NCBI GenBank assembly: GCA_017590115.1
Contig: JAGGNK010013670.1
Coordinates: 310,001 to 374,000 of the forward strand
Source of the DNA: Montifringilla adamsi
Taxonomy: Eukaryota > Chordata > Aves > Passeriformes > Passeridae
Direction: 5' to 3'
Length of the DNA: 64,000 nt
Shown here: positions 1 through 9,600 of the stretch, piece after piece
How positions within the stretch are numbered: position 1 is the stretch's first letter
Layout: every line of letters begins with the position of its first letter
Made by a program: the position numbers and the translations under genes
Notes under the pieces: generated by a model
Told to the model about the DNA's origin: nothing
What the model saw: the letters and a program-made list of their open reading frames with translations, nothing else
Database searches by the model: none

Positions 1-1013
1 GGCACATGTCAAGAGAGCTCATGGAGCATCCCCTGCCCAATGCAACGCTTCCAGGAGGGAGTGCACTGCCTCAGAGGTTCTGTCAGTGCCATGTGGAAAA
101 GGAGCAGCCTCCTGTCTCAGGGAATGCCAGCACTGGTGGGAATGTGCTGCTTGGGACATCTGGGGCCAGGACAAAGGGACCAGAATCTGCTGCCAGCACA
201 GCACACAGAGTGTGCAAGGGAGAGCTGGTGGGGAAGAGGGAAGAGCCAGGATAGCACGGCAGGTCCTCTGCACCTCTGCTTCTCTGCCTTTAAATTCCAA
301 GAGTCCTCCTTGCAAGTAGTCATGTCACATAAAAACATAAAAGGACTGTATTCTCTTTATTCCTGGTTAGCCTGGGATTGAGGATATTCAGATTAAAAGT
401 TACACCAAAAAGTTGGAGGAAATAATACTTCAATATTTAGAATGTTGCTACAAAAATCACTATGAGTGAACTGTTTGTGTTCCTCAATAGAGCCAGAGTG
501 AAGCCAACCATGAGCTGGGTATCACTCTATCCCCATAATTATAAAATACAGCATTTATATTTGTATTTTAATGGGAATTTATTCAGTTATTACCTAGCTG
601 TTCCTTTAACATGGGCTGCAGAAGCAGTGGGAAGTATTTAATAGCCATTTAATAGATGTTTGGGATGTTTTTCCCCAAAGCTGACCCACTCACCTCCCAA
701 GGCTGCTCCAAGCAATCAGCTCCCAGAATGAGTCCAGAGCTGTGGGCTGAGCATCCACCGTGAAGCTGCCTCAAAGGCACCCTAAAATACCCGGCTAAGC
801 CCCGTCCGTGTGGAGGAGTCCCTGGCGAGAGCAGCACCGCGCTCCAGGCGCTTCCCGGCTGCGCTCCGGCCGCGCCCGGTGCCAGGCGAGGGTGGAAGCA
901 GCGGGAACCACAGAGCTCAGCCCCAAGCTCAGCCCCAGCTCCCCAGTCCCACCCCCGGCAGGGAAACAAACTCTCCACAAGAGAAAAGCGCCTGTGCCGG
1001 GCCAGGCTCTCAC

Positions 1014-1160
1014 CTGCGATCCGCCGCCTCTTCCCGGCCCGCGGCCCCCGCCTCTTTTATGCGCCCGCGTTATCAGCCGGGGCTGCCGCGGGCGCTCCGC
1101 GGGCGTGGGCGGCCAGCCCGGTCCGGCGCTCGCCTCACCCCCGCCCTGTGCCCGCCGGGG
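1014..1160 (-). promoter_or_regulatory. CpG-rich promoter with TATA-like and GATA motifs, start of next minus-strand gene
   Basis: CpG-dense sequence (about 800-1160) carries on the minus strand GATAA at 1070-1074, CATAAAAG at 1054-1061, and a consensus donor CAG/GTGAGAG with the exon side ending at 1014. This suggests a short, probably noncoding first exon of a gene transcribed leftward out of the window. In mammals MPO follows TSPOAP1 in the same orientation, so an MPO-family peroxidase is the natural guess, but no peroxidase codons are visible. Confidence 0.5.
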
Positions 1161-2529
1161 GGGCTCCTTTGCTCGCAACTGGATACACAGCCTGATGCTT
1201 CACCGGAGCTTTCCCGGGATTTTTGAAGGTGGAGATCTGACCCCTGCGTGATGGTTTGAGTCTTGGGCCCTTCTGGGGGTGTCTTCCAGGGACAAGGTTC
1301 CTTCCCCCATGGTGCTCTTCATCCTCTGCTGTTTTTAAAGGTCAAAGCAACACTTTCACATCTACCCCCGGAGACACCTGCAGTGCCCAGCACTCCCCAT
1401 CCCACCTCCTGACGTGCTCTGCCCCACATCCCCTGGGGGTCCACGAGAGGTGCTCCTTCTTCCTGCGCAGGAGAAGGCACTGGGATGATGGTTTGAACAG
1501 GCATCACCCTCCAGCTGCTGGTCTGGAGCATCTGGTCTGCCCAAAGTGCTGCTGCACCGGGAGGTCTGCTGGCAAAGCATCTCCTCTGCCACGGGCCAAA
1601 GCCTCTCTCCCTGTCCCAGTGCAAAAGCATCTCATGGACAAATGCTGACAGAACAGAGGGATACTGCTGGATCAGTGAGAGATGTGTTTGGGCATGGAAG
1701 TGCACGGGGGGACACAGAGGAGCTGCTCCTCAGCTCCCCCTCACTGCACATTGCAGTTGTGTTTGCTCTCATGGATCAGAACTCCTTGGATCAGCAGTAA
1801 CCGGGCTCCTGCCAGGGCTCCCCAGGGCTGGTTGGATGAAGGTCTTCACCTCAACTCTGTCCTGCATGGACACCCCAGGACACACAGTGGCTGTAGAATG
1901 GTACAGGTGGTGCAGTGCCTCTGGCAGTGACTCTGCAGGTGTGTCCATCTCCAAAGCTGGGATCCAGCATCTCCATCCCCAAAGCTGCCTCCTTGTAGGT
2001 GGAGACATGAACTGATGATGGTCCTGGTCCTTTAATATTTTAAAGAAAATCGGCAAAGCAAATTACAGATCTTGCAGTGAGGCCCAAGTGAGGCTGGTCC
2101 TGTTTGCAGACTGGTTTTGACAACCTGGAGAGAATCCACCTGAGCCCAGGAGAATGCTGGGTTTGGTCAGCCTGGAGGGAAGAATGCTCTGGAAGTCTTA
2201 CTCTTGACTTTGACTGTCTCATGGAAGGGCTGCAGAGCAGACAGAGCTGTTCAGAGTGCCCAGGGATGGGACAAGAGGCAATGGCAAGTGGTACTGCCAA
2301 GAAAATTCCCAACAGATGTACGAAAACACCCAGGATAGTGGTGAAGTGCTGGGACAGGACCCAGAGCAGAGGTGGGGCCTGCATCCCTGGGGATAATGCT
2401 TCCTTGAATGAGATCCTGAGCAACCTCCCCTGGCCTTCAGGGTGACCCTAGCCCAAGAGACTCAGGAGGTCTCCAGCCCACCCTTTCAGTGTGAGACAGA
2501 AGCAGAATGTCTGCCTGAGGTCCACACTT
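1161..2529. other. Intergenic sequence without recognised genes
   Basis: Upstream flank of the left-hand promoter. It is unique-looking sequence with several short open frames but no splice-supported coding signal and no recognised repeat. Confidence 0.5.
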
Positions 2530-2618
2530 CAGCACCAACTCCAGCTTTAGTTCCAGCTCCAGCACCAGAACCAGCTCCATTACCAGAAACAGATCCAGCA
2601 TCAGCTCCAGAACCAGCA
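2530..2618. repeat. Imperfect CCAGCT/CCAGAA hexamer array
   Basis: About 90 bases of degenerate six-base units of the type CCAGCTC/CCAGAAC. It keeps frames open on both strands (Pro-Ala-Pro-Glu on +), which creates spurious reading frames. No gene context is seen. Confidence 0.75.
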
Positions 2619-2808
2619 GTTTGCACAACAGAGCCCACAGCATGGCTCTTGTGCAAAGGGGCAGAGCTGGTGGATTTGCAAAGCTCTGAGTCCCTCCCCT
2701 GCTGTGTCAGCACCAGACAGAGGAAGAGGATGAGGATGTTTCAAAGGCTATGGACAGTTAATGCATGTGAGTGCTCGGAAATGTGTTTCACAATGAGGAA
2801 CTTAATTC

Positions 2809-3434
2809 AGAGAATCACAGAAGGGTTGGATCTTACCTCTGTTGGGATGGACCTTATAGACCATCTTGTTCTACTCCCTGTCTTTGGTAGGGAAACCTTG
2901 CACCATCCCAGGCTGCTCCAAGCCCTGTCCAACCTGGCCTTGGGCGCTGCCAGGGCTGGGGCAGCCAAAGCTTCTCTGGGCACCCTGTGCCAGGGAAGTC
3001 ATTTCTTCCTCACAGGGAACAATTCCTTCCCAATATCCTATCCATCCCTGCCCTCTGGCAGTGGGAAGATATCCCCCCTTGTCCTGTCACTCCACACCCC
3101 TATCCAAAGTCCTTCTTCAGCTCTCCTGGAGCCCCTTCAGGCCCTGGAAGGGGCTTGAGCTCTCCTTGGAGCATTCTCTTCTCCAGGTGAACACCCCCAG
3201 CTCTCCCAGCCTGGCTCTAAAGCAGAATGCCAGGGGCTCTCCCAGCCCTGGAGCAGCTCCATGGCCTTCTATGGACTCATTCCAGAAGCTCCAGGTCCTT
3301 CTGCTGTTGGCCGCAGGGCTGGGGCAGTTCTGTAGGTGGGGTCTCACCTGAGCAAGGCAGAGGGGCAGAATTTCCCCCTCTCCTTCTGCCCATACTGGGG
3401 TATCAGCCCAGGGCATGGGGGGTTTCTGACACAC
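2809..3434 (-). mobile_element. CR1 LINE fragment, 3' part
   Basis: Starts at its 3' end with the degenerate GAGAATCACAGAAGGGTTGGAT motif and continues leftmost-to-right through the typical GGCTGCTCCAAGCC, CCAACCTGGCCTTGG and GGGTCTCACCTGAGCA landmarks. It is one piece of a longer minus-strand copy that resumes at 3520. Confidence 0.8.
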
Positions 3435-3519
3435 ATGGCTGGGGCACATCCATGGCAGGGATTTGGAACTGGATGACCTTAATGTCCCTCCCAGCCCCGG
3501 CCATTCTATGATTCTGTGT
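3435..3519 (+). mobile_element. Short CR1 3' fragment nested in an older CR1
   Basis: Ends GGCCATTCTATGATTCTGTG in + orientation and carries TTGGAACTGGATGACC, the final CR1 segment. The minus-orientation CR1 resumes directly after it. Confidence 0.65.
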
Positions 3520-3878
3520 TGAGCTTCTCATCCACCAGCACGTCCAAGTCCTTCTCAAGGCAGATTGCAATCCATCCATCCATCCATCCATCCTCTTTCC
3601 AGTCTGTACCTGGGCTTGAGATTGCCCCAACTCCATGTAGGACCTTTTACTTGGCCTGGTTAAGTGTCATGAGTTTTGCACAGCTCCACCTCTCCAGGCA
3701 GTCCAGGTCGTTTTCATGGATGCCCCATCCCTGCCCTCCAGTGTGTGACACCCAAGACACAGCTTGGTGTCACCAGGACACTGCCCAGGGTGCCCATGAG
3801 CACCTTTGTCAGTGGGAAAGATGTTAAACACACAAACTCCTACATCAACCCCTGAGAAACACCACACCAAACTGCTCT

Positions 3879-3879
<1 letters not shown>
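3520..3879 (-). mobile_element. CR1 LINE fragment, interior part
   Basis: TTGAGCTTCTCATCCACCAG, CAAGTCCTTCTC, CTTGGTGTC, AGATGTTAAACA and CCCCTGAGAAACACCAC are interior CR1 landmarks in minus orientation. The copy breaks off at the A tract at 3880. A (CATC)n patch lies at about 3570-3592. Confidence 0.75.

Positions 3880-3924
<45 letters not shown>
3880..3924. repeat. A45 homopolymer
   Basis: Forty-five consecutive A residues where the CR1 interior stops. CR1 elements do not normally carry poly(A), so this is a separate expansion, insertion tail or length artefact. Confidence 0.9.
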
Positions 3925-3926
<2 letters not shown>

Positions 3927-5339
3927 AAATTGTTCTCTAACTGCTTCAGAAACCATGGGGGCTTGCAAGATGCTTTGTCTCTTGATTGTCTTCCTTGGAG
4001 ACTGGGACTCTGCTCCTAGATCAGGGTGAATGGGAAAGGCCATGGGCCTGGCTGAGCCTTCTGGTGAGCACCAACACAAGCACCAAACCCTTGCACTCAG
4101 AGACCACATGCTGCTCATCTGGAGAATGAAAACAGGAATATATTGATGCCACCAGCAGCTCCTCCAAGCAGAGAGGTGCCATCTACACGTGGGCTGTGGC
4201 ACAGCAATTAGAAGCAGAGGATGCAAAGCAGAACATCTGGATTATCTTTACTTTGCCCTTTTTTTGTTTCTTGTAACTTTAAGCTGTTATAGATAAACAT
4301 GAAAAGTTGTTAATCTTAAATCTTTTTCATGCAGACTTCTCTGAGCTTTGCTGTACAGCCTGTCTGGTGTTGGGGAACCAGCTGAACTAGGAAGACTTTG
4401 CTGAATGATGGGTCTGGGTCTAACCCAGCAAAATTTACAGGAGGTAGAGACACAACACACACCTTCTGGTCCCAGGGGCTCTGCTGGGCAGGGAGGAAGG
4501 AAGCACCAGGAGCGAGGGAGCCAGGCAGGCACTGGCTTCACAGGGCCTCTGGCTCTGGGCACACTCCAGAATGTTCCAGCAGCTGCTTTTCGTTCTAAAA
4601 GTATTGCTCTTCAATTCATCCCCTGAAGAACTGATAAAAGCAATGACAGTTTCTTTCAAAAGACCTTCAACAACTCACTTAAGAAACTCCAGTTGGTAAA
4701 TTCAGTTAGAACAGCAACGACTTCCTCCACGGGAGGACAGGCTGCAGATAAAGCTCTGGGTTGCTGATAAGTTTCATCACTGAGGCTGCTCCAGAAGCCA
4801 TGGAAACTCCAGCAGAGCTGCAGCACTTCATCCTTCAAAGCCTCTGGTCTGTCCTTGCCCTGACTCCCATCCACCACAGGACACCGTGCCTTACTGTGGT
4901 ATCAAGATCCTCATGGTGTATTTCTCTGTAGGGAGCAGCAGCTTCCCAAACAAGTCCTTCCTGTCAGGGGAATCCTGCAGAATCCCCCCAAAATCCCAGA
5001 GTGACTTCTGGCACCTTGGCTGGATTCCCAGAGGCTCCAGGTGCAGGACCATATCCCCGACCCAACCCTCACACAGCAGTGGAGCTGGGAGTGCAGGGGT
5101 CCAGCCCAGGCACTCGGGGCAGCCTCATGCCCACAGCCCTCCCTGGTGTCCTGCATGCCCAGGGCTGCCACCTCAGCCCCTGCCCTCACCTCACACCTGG
5201 AGCATCCACAGCCACATCTGTCCCTCTGAGAAAGGGACACAGAAGGTGCAGAACACCCTCAAAGTGTATGTGGTTGGTATAATTTCCCCACCCATCCCCT
5301 TGAAGAAGCATCACTGAATCTTTGGCTTTTTTAAGGAAA
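3925..5339. other. Intergenic sequence downstream of TSPOAP1
   Basis: Between the A45 tract and the poly(A) signal of TSPOAP1. No coding signal, RNA gene or repeat was recognised. Confidence 0.5.
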
Positions 5340-5361
5340 ATGTATTTTTGTGAAAATAGAC

Positions 5362-5367
5362 TTTATT
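5362..5367 (-). terminator. TSPOAP1: Poly(A) signal AATAAA of TSPOAP1
   Basis: Canonical AATAAA on the minus strand about 1.05 kb after the stop codon, in an AT-rich context with a G/T-rich stretch about 60 nt downstream. It is the only AATAAA I saw near the end of the gene. Confidence 0.7.
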
Positions 5368-5694
5368 ATAATAAAATTTGATATTAAATAAAAACATACC
5401 ATACCACCACCACTCACGGCCGCTGTGCTGGCACCACTCACAGAGCTCATGGAACTGCCCTGCTCAGAACAAGGACCCACTGGAACATGCAGAGAAAGAA
5501 ACACGGGGAGGGACAGAAACCATGGCATACAAAACCCTCCATGCTCGGACAGGGCTGCATCTCAACTGCAGGAACACATCATCTCCTACAAAAACAGTGC
5601 AAGCTGCCCAGCCCCAGCACTGCTCTCCCAACACTCTGGCTTGGGAGCAGCTCACAGACACAGCTGAACAGAACCGTGAAGAGAGGCAGACGGA

Positions 5695-5759
5695 CAAATA
5701 AATAAATAAATAGGTAGATAAATAAATCAATTGATAAATAAATTGATAAATAAATCATA
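5695..5759 (-). promoter_or_regulatory. AU-rich element in the 3' UTR (overlapping ATTTA)
   Basis: On the transcribed strand this stretch reads as clustered ATTTATTTATTT units interleaved with ATCAATTTATTTATC. Overlapping AUUUA pentamers are the hallmark of class II AU-rich elements, which recruit decay or stabilising proteins such as HuD/ELAVL and TTP. It could instead be a plain (TAAA)n microsatellite. Confidence 0.55.
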
Positions 5760-6412
5760 AGGCGGAGTCCCCAGCCAGTGCGTGGTCAAGGTGAACCAGG
5801 CAAGAGCAGCTGATAGCAGCCCACCCCCACGCTGAAGAACCGACCCCGCCAGGGCTCCTTCCTCCCCGGGGATCCTCGTGCTGGAAGCTGACTGAGGCAG
5901 TGTGGGATGCTCCGAGGCACAGCTGCATATTTACAGGGTTACAGTACAAATAAGAACTCACTCATCAGCCCAGAGACAGCAAAGGGAAGTCACAGGAAAC
6001 AGAAAAGTGCAAATTTTCTTTGCAGGAATTGAAGGAGTTGACACGACCTCCTTTGAAGCAGAGAAATACCAAGGTGTGGAGTACATGGGATCTCTCCTAA
6101 GGGGCCGGGGCTTTGCTGGGAAAAGCCAGTTAGCTAACTTACAGCCAGAATATAATCGTTAAATTAAAATATTTACAGGGAACCAGTGCACCGAGGGCTG
6201 CATGGAGCAGGACATGCTGGATCCCAGAGCTGAGCTCTCACACCTCACACTTTTTCCCCAGGGGCTCTCAGCTCCCACACCGTCCAGAGTTTTCTCTATT
6301 CAACACATACTTCTTCCCTACGAAAATAATCAGCTTATTGCAGAGGGCTTCTCCTGAACTCTCAGTCTCTAGGGCTGTGTGGGCAGCCCGGATGGAATAA
6401 ACAAACCCATTG

Positions 6413-6628
6413 TTAGTTTTTCTTATTGGACCCAAGTCTTTTGAAGAGGTTTTTCCCCTTGAAGAAGAAGCCTCTCTTCTTTTTACTCTGCCCAGGTGCA
6501 TCACTGCAGGTGAGGAGGGCCAGTGATGCCTGCTCTGGACTCTGCTTGCCTGGGACAAGGCAGGAAGGTGCTGGCAGAGGAGGAGATGGAGAGGAGTCGC
6601 TCTGATCAACAGACCCATCTGGATTTAG
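6413..6628 (-). CDS. TSPOAP1: TSPOAP1 last coding exon AD, basic C-terminal tail and stop
   Basis: 216 nt, 72 codons including TAA at 6413-6415. The acceptor CTTTCCCACCCAG enters in phase 0 after a 6.5-kb intron. A Ser/Pro-rich start (LNPDGSVDQSDSSPSPPLPA) leads to a basic terminus, KKKRGFFFKGKNLFKRLGSN. I remember a similar basic Phe/Leu motif at the end of RIMBP2, whereas the human TSPOAP1 form I recall stops soon after AESQ with RTRRRRVQC. The frame, splice site and motif together make this a good terminal exon; a separate short-tail alternative end is possible. Confidence 0.85.
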   Translation of the reverse strand, partial: LNPDGSVDQSDSSPSPPLPAPSCLVPGKQSPEQASLALLTCSDAPGQSKKKRGFFFKGKNLFKRLGSNKKN

Positions 6629-9600
6629 CTGGGTGGGAAAGAGAAAACAAAAGAAAAAAGCACAAGTTAGAGCTGCTGAAGGAGATCACACCAACATAAA
6701 CCTCAGCCAGAGAACCTGGCCTTTTCCCCTCTATGCAGGAGGAACTCCCTTCTATGCAGTTCCACTTAGGAAATTTCCAGTGGATTTAAATTTTGTACTT
6801 ACAAGCCAGACCCTTCCTTAGCTAAGGATTCCTGAAATTCCTGAACTTTGGGCTAAGAACAGGACAGCACATAAGATCCACTAAGGACATGGTGAAAGAT
6901 GCTGCTCCACAGCTAAGTAAGTGAAGCAGCTCCTGAGAGCATGGATGCCCAGCCGTGGAGCCTGCTGGGCTCCCAGCATGCTCTGGGACACAAGCCAGGA
7001 CATCAACAAAACCAAATTTCGTAAGAACAAGTGCACTGCAAGACCTCCAGAAGATCAAGGAGACTGGCTAAGCCCTGAGGCCTCTCAACAGTGGCCATGG
7101 TAGGAAGAGGAACTGGGGGTCCTGCAAGGCTGCTCAGCATCCAGCAGATCCAGAGGCAGGAGGAGCAGAAAGCCAAGTCTGGTGCTCTGCAGTGGCACCA
7201 GTGGAGCAGGACATGGAGAAGTTTTAGGATCGAGTGGCACACAGAAATGTTCCTGAGCCCCTGAGTGTTTGAGATGATTAATTGGGACTCACCAGTCTCA
7301 AATAGTGCTGTTCCCTTTGGAAATCACAATGTGCCCTAGTCCTAGGCTCAGTTTCCTCTTCACAAAGCACTGAGAGGTTGGTTCCCATCAGCAGCCTTCC
7401 TTCCACAATCTCCTCTCACTAGGCTTAGCTGGCCAGACAGTGACAATTACCAGTCTGGCACATCAAGCTTTCCCAACAGGCTGCAAAGCTCCTCAGGGAA
7501 GAGGCTCTGGGTTTCTGAGGCCTAGGAGAGCCTTAGTCTTACTGCCTTCTCTTCCACACAGCTTTCACAAACCAAGCTCCAGCTGTACACCCTGTCTTGG
7601 CATTACCCAAAACACAAGGTGAGAGTGGCTGGAGCTGTGCCAGGGAAGAGTCCTTTGACACTGGAACATCACACCCTCAGCATCCCTCTACCCGGGCCCC
7701 GCTGAGTCCCTCACAGGTCTGCAGGAGCCAAAGCCCCCAGCGAGAATGTGAGATGGTGACAGTGCCAGCAGGACTCTCTGTCTGAGTGGAAGCACTCCTG
7801 AAGATCAGACTCCAGCTGGGAACTGTGTGAAGATCTCAGCAGCAGCCTCTGGGCAGAACTGGATGTGCCTGGTCCTGGTCCTGGTCCTGGTCTGTGACCA
7901 GGGCAAGCAGCTAAATAAGGCAGGAGCAGAGCCCAGAGCATTGCTGCCACACTCCAGCACAGCCATGCTCATACCCTGTGAGGACTTTATTTTAAGTCTC
8001 CTGGGATGGAAAGTCAAAGCAGCCCTGCTCTGCCACCCTACTGCTGGTTCAGCACCCACCTCCTTTGGGACCAGGAGCACCCAGTGGCTGTGACCTCTCC
8101 TCCCCTCACTGGTGGAAGCTGTGCTGGCCCAGGCTGCTGCAGGAGTGAAGCACTTCTGGCCCAGGATGAGCACAAACCTCTGCTCTGAGTCAGACCCAGC
8201 ACCTACAATACCATGGAGTCAGTCCTGAGTGGCCAGAAGCACAGGGAGCTCCATCTTGGAGTGAATTTGTGACCCCTCCCAACTCCACAAAGCTGAGAGT
8301 AAACTTCTGCCTCACAGCAATCACTGAGCTGTGCCAGTGCCATCGGACTCTCCCTTACCTGAACTACAGGACAGAGCTGGAACTCCTCTCTGCCTCTCTC
8401 CATGACAGTAACCAATCCTACAGCTGACTTTTCCTGAGCTCACACTCTCTGTTCACCTGAAAATGTTGCTTTCCAAGGCACTCCTGCAACACTCCAAGTG
8501 TGCAGCGCTGCGCCCTAAGCCAGCTGCTGCCCAGGACATGCTGCAGGATGTGACACATGCTGATGGATGGCCCAGGCTGGCCCTTGGGAAAGCTTCACTC
8601 TGCCTGCAAGGTCCACTCCAACCAATGCTGCAGCAACAGCTGCAACCTCTGTCTATCCTGGCAGCTCAGCTCCACTGTGCAAAGAACAGCACTCGGTGCT
8701 GATAAGCCTGGTGTTAGTCGGGTCTGAGGAGTCCAGGAGTAAACCCAAATAAATCCAGATGAACCACCTGCAGCCAGAAATGCAAGATTTATGGTGGCAA
8801 AGACAAAAAGAAAGTCAGGGGAGGGCTAAACTGGAGCCCACTCTCTTAGCTGGGAGCAAAAGAAAGAATCCCCAGGTTCTGCTCCAGAAACTATGATTTT
8901 TGCAACAAAGAATCCTTGGATAAAATGTCCAAAAGCACTGGGCTAGCACCAGAAGGGGCTCACCAACACCCAGGGAGTGATGTAGGAGGGATGTAAAGGC
9001 CCCTGAGCAGCCAGGGCAGTGGAGGCTCTATCCATGCACCACTGGAAAACACTTTTTCGGTAAAGGTGGAACAGCTTCAGGACAGACCTGAAGTGGCCCC
9101 ACAAACAATTGCTCCTCTTCTCAGAGGTCTCTATGTGGCAGGAAAGCAACAGAACCAGCTCACAGATTCATGTGGTAAGAGAAAAATCATATGAAAATTG
9201 GGGGTTCTTCTCTAAGAGAAACAAAGGAAAAACTACTCTGTCAAAATCCTCATACAACTTATTAGAGTGATAAACAAAAGAGTGATGTCAGTTTTCTGGG
9301 GTGGTTTTAGTACTCTCTCAGGTGTTACTGATTAACACAATTTTTGAAAAGCAAATATTTCAAACTAAGGAAAACAAAGACTGCTCCTGCTGGCCCACAA
9401 AACCAGGGGTCTCACCCACCCAGCCCCAGAACAATTATCCACACGAGGTTGGTTTTAGGGCCTAAATGTTACTATTTTCTTAAATGGATGGTGGGCAGGG
9501 GTTTTTCAGGACTATTCTCAGGAAGGAGTAAAATCCAGAAGGAAAAAACCCCAGGCTGAACATGAAGTGTGCTCAGACTGAGGAGGACTTTGCAAAGACC

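Larger units (their letters stand above)
5340..6412 (-). other. TSPOAP1: TSPOAP1 3' untranslated region
   Basis: About 1.07 kb from the stop codon to the expected cleavage region near 5335-5350. It contains the AU-rich element at 5695-5759 and ends with one AATAAA, followed by a G-rich downstream stretch near 5290-5305. No CR1 was recognised inside it. The exact end is inferred. Confidence 0.7.

Noticed and set aside
2442..3158. 238-codon open frame on the + strand
   Set aside because: It is built from the hexamer array plus an antisense CR1 fragment; there is no splice or family support.
7860..7895. TGGTCC repeat and the 122-codon minus frame over it
   Set aside because: Only four repeat units, intronic, with no splice-supported coding signal.
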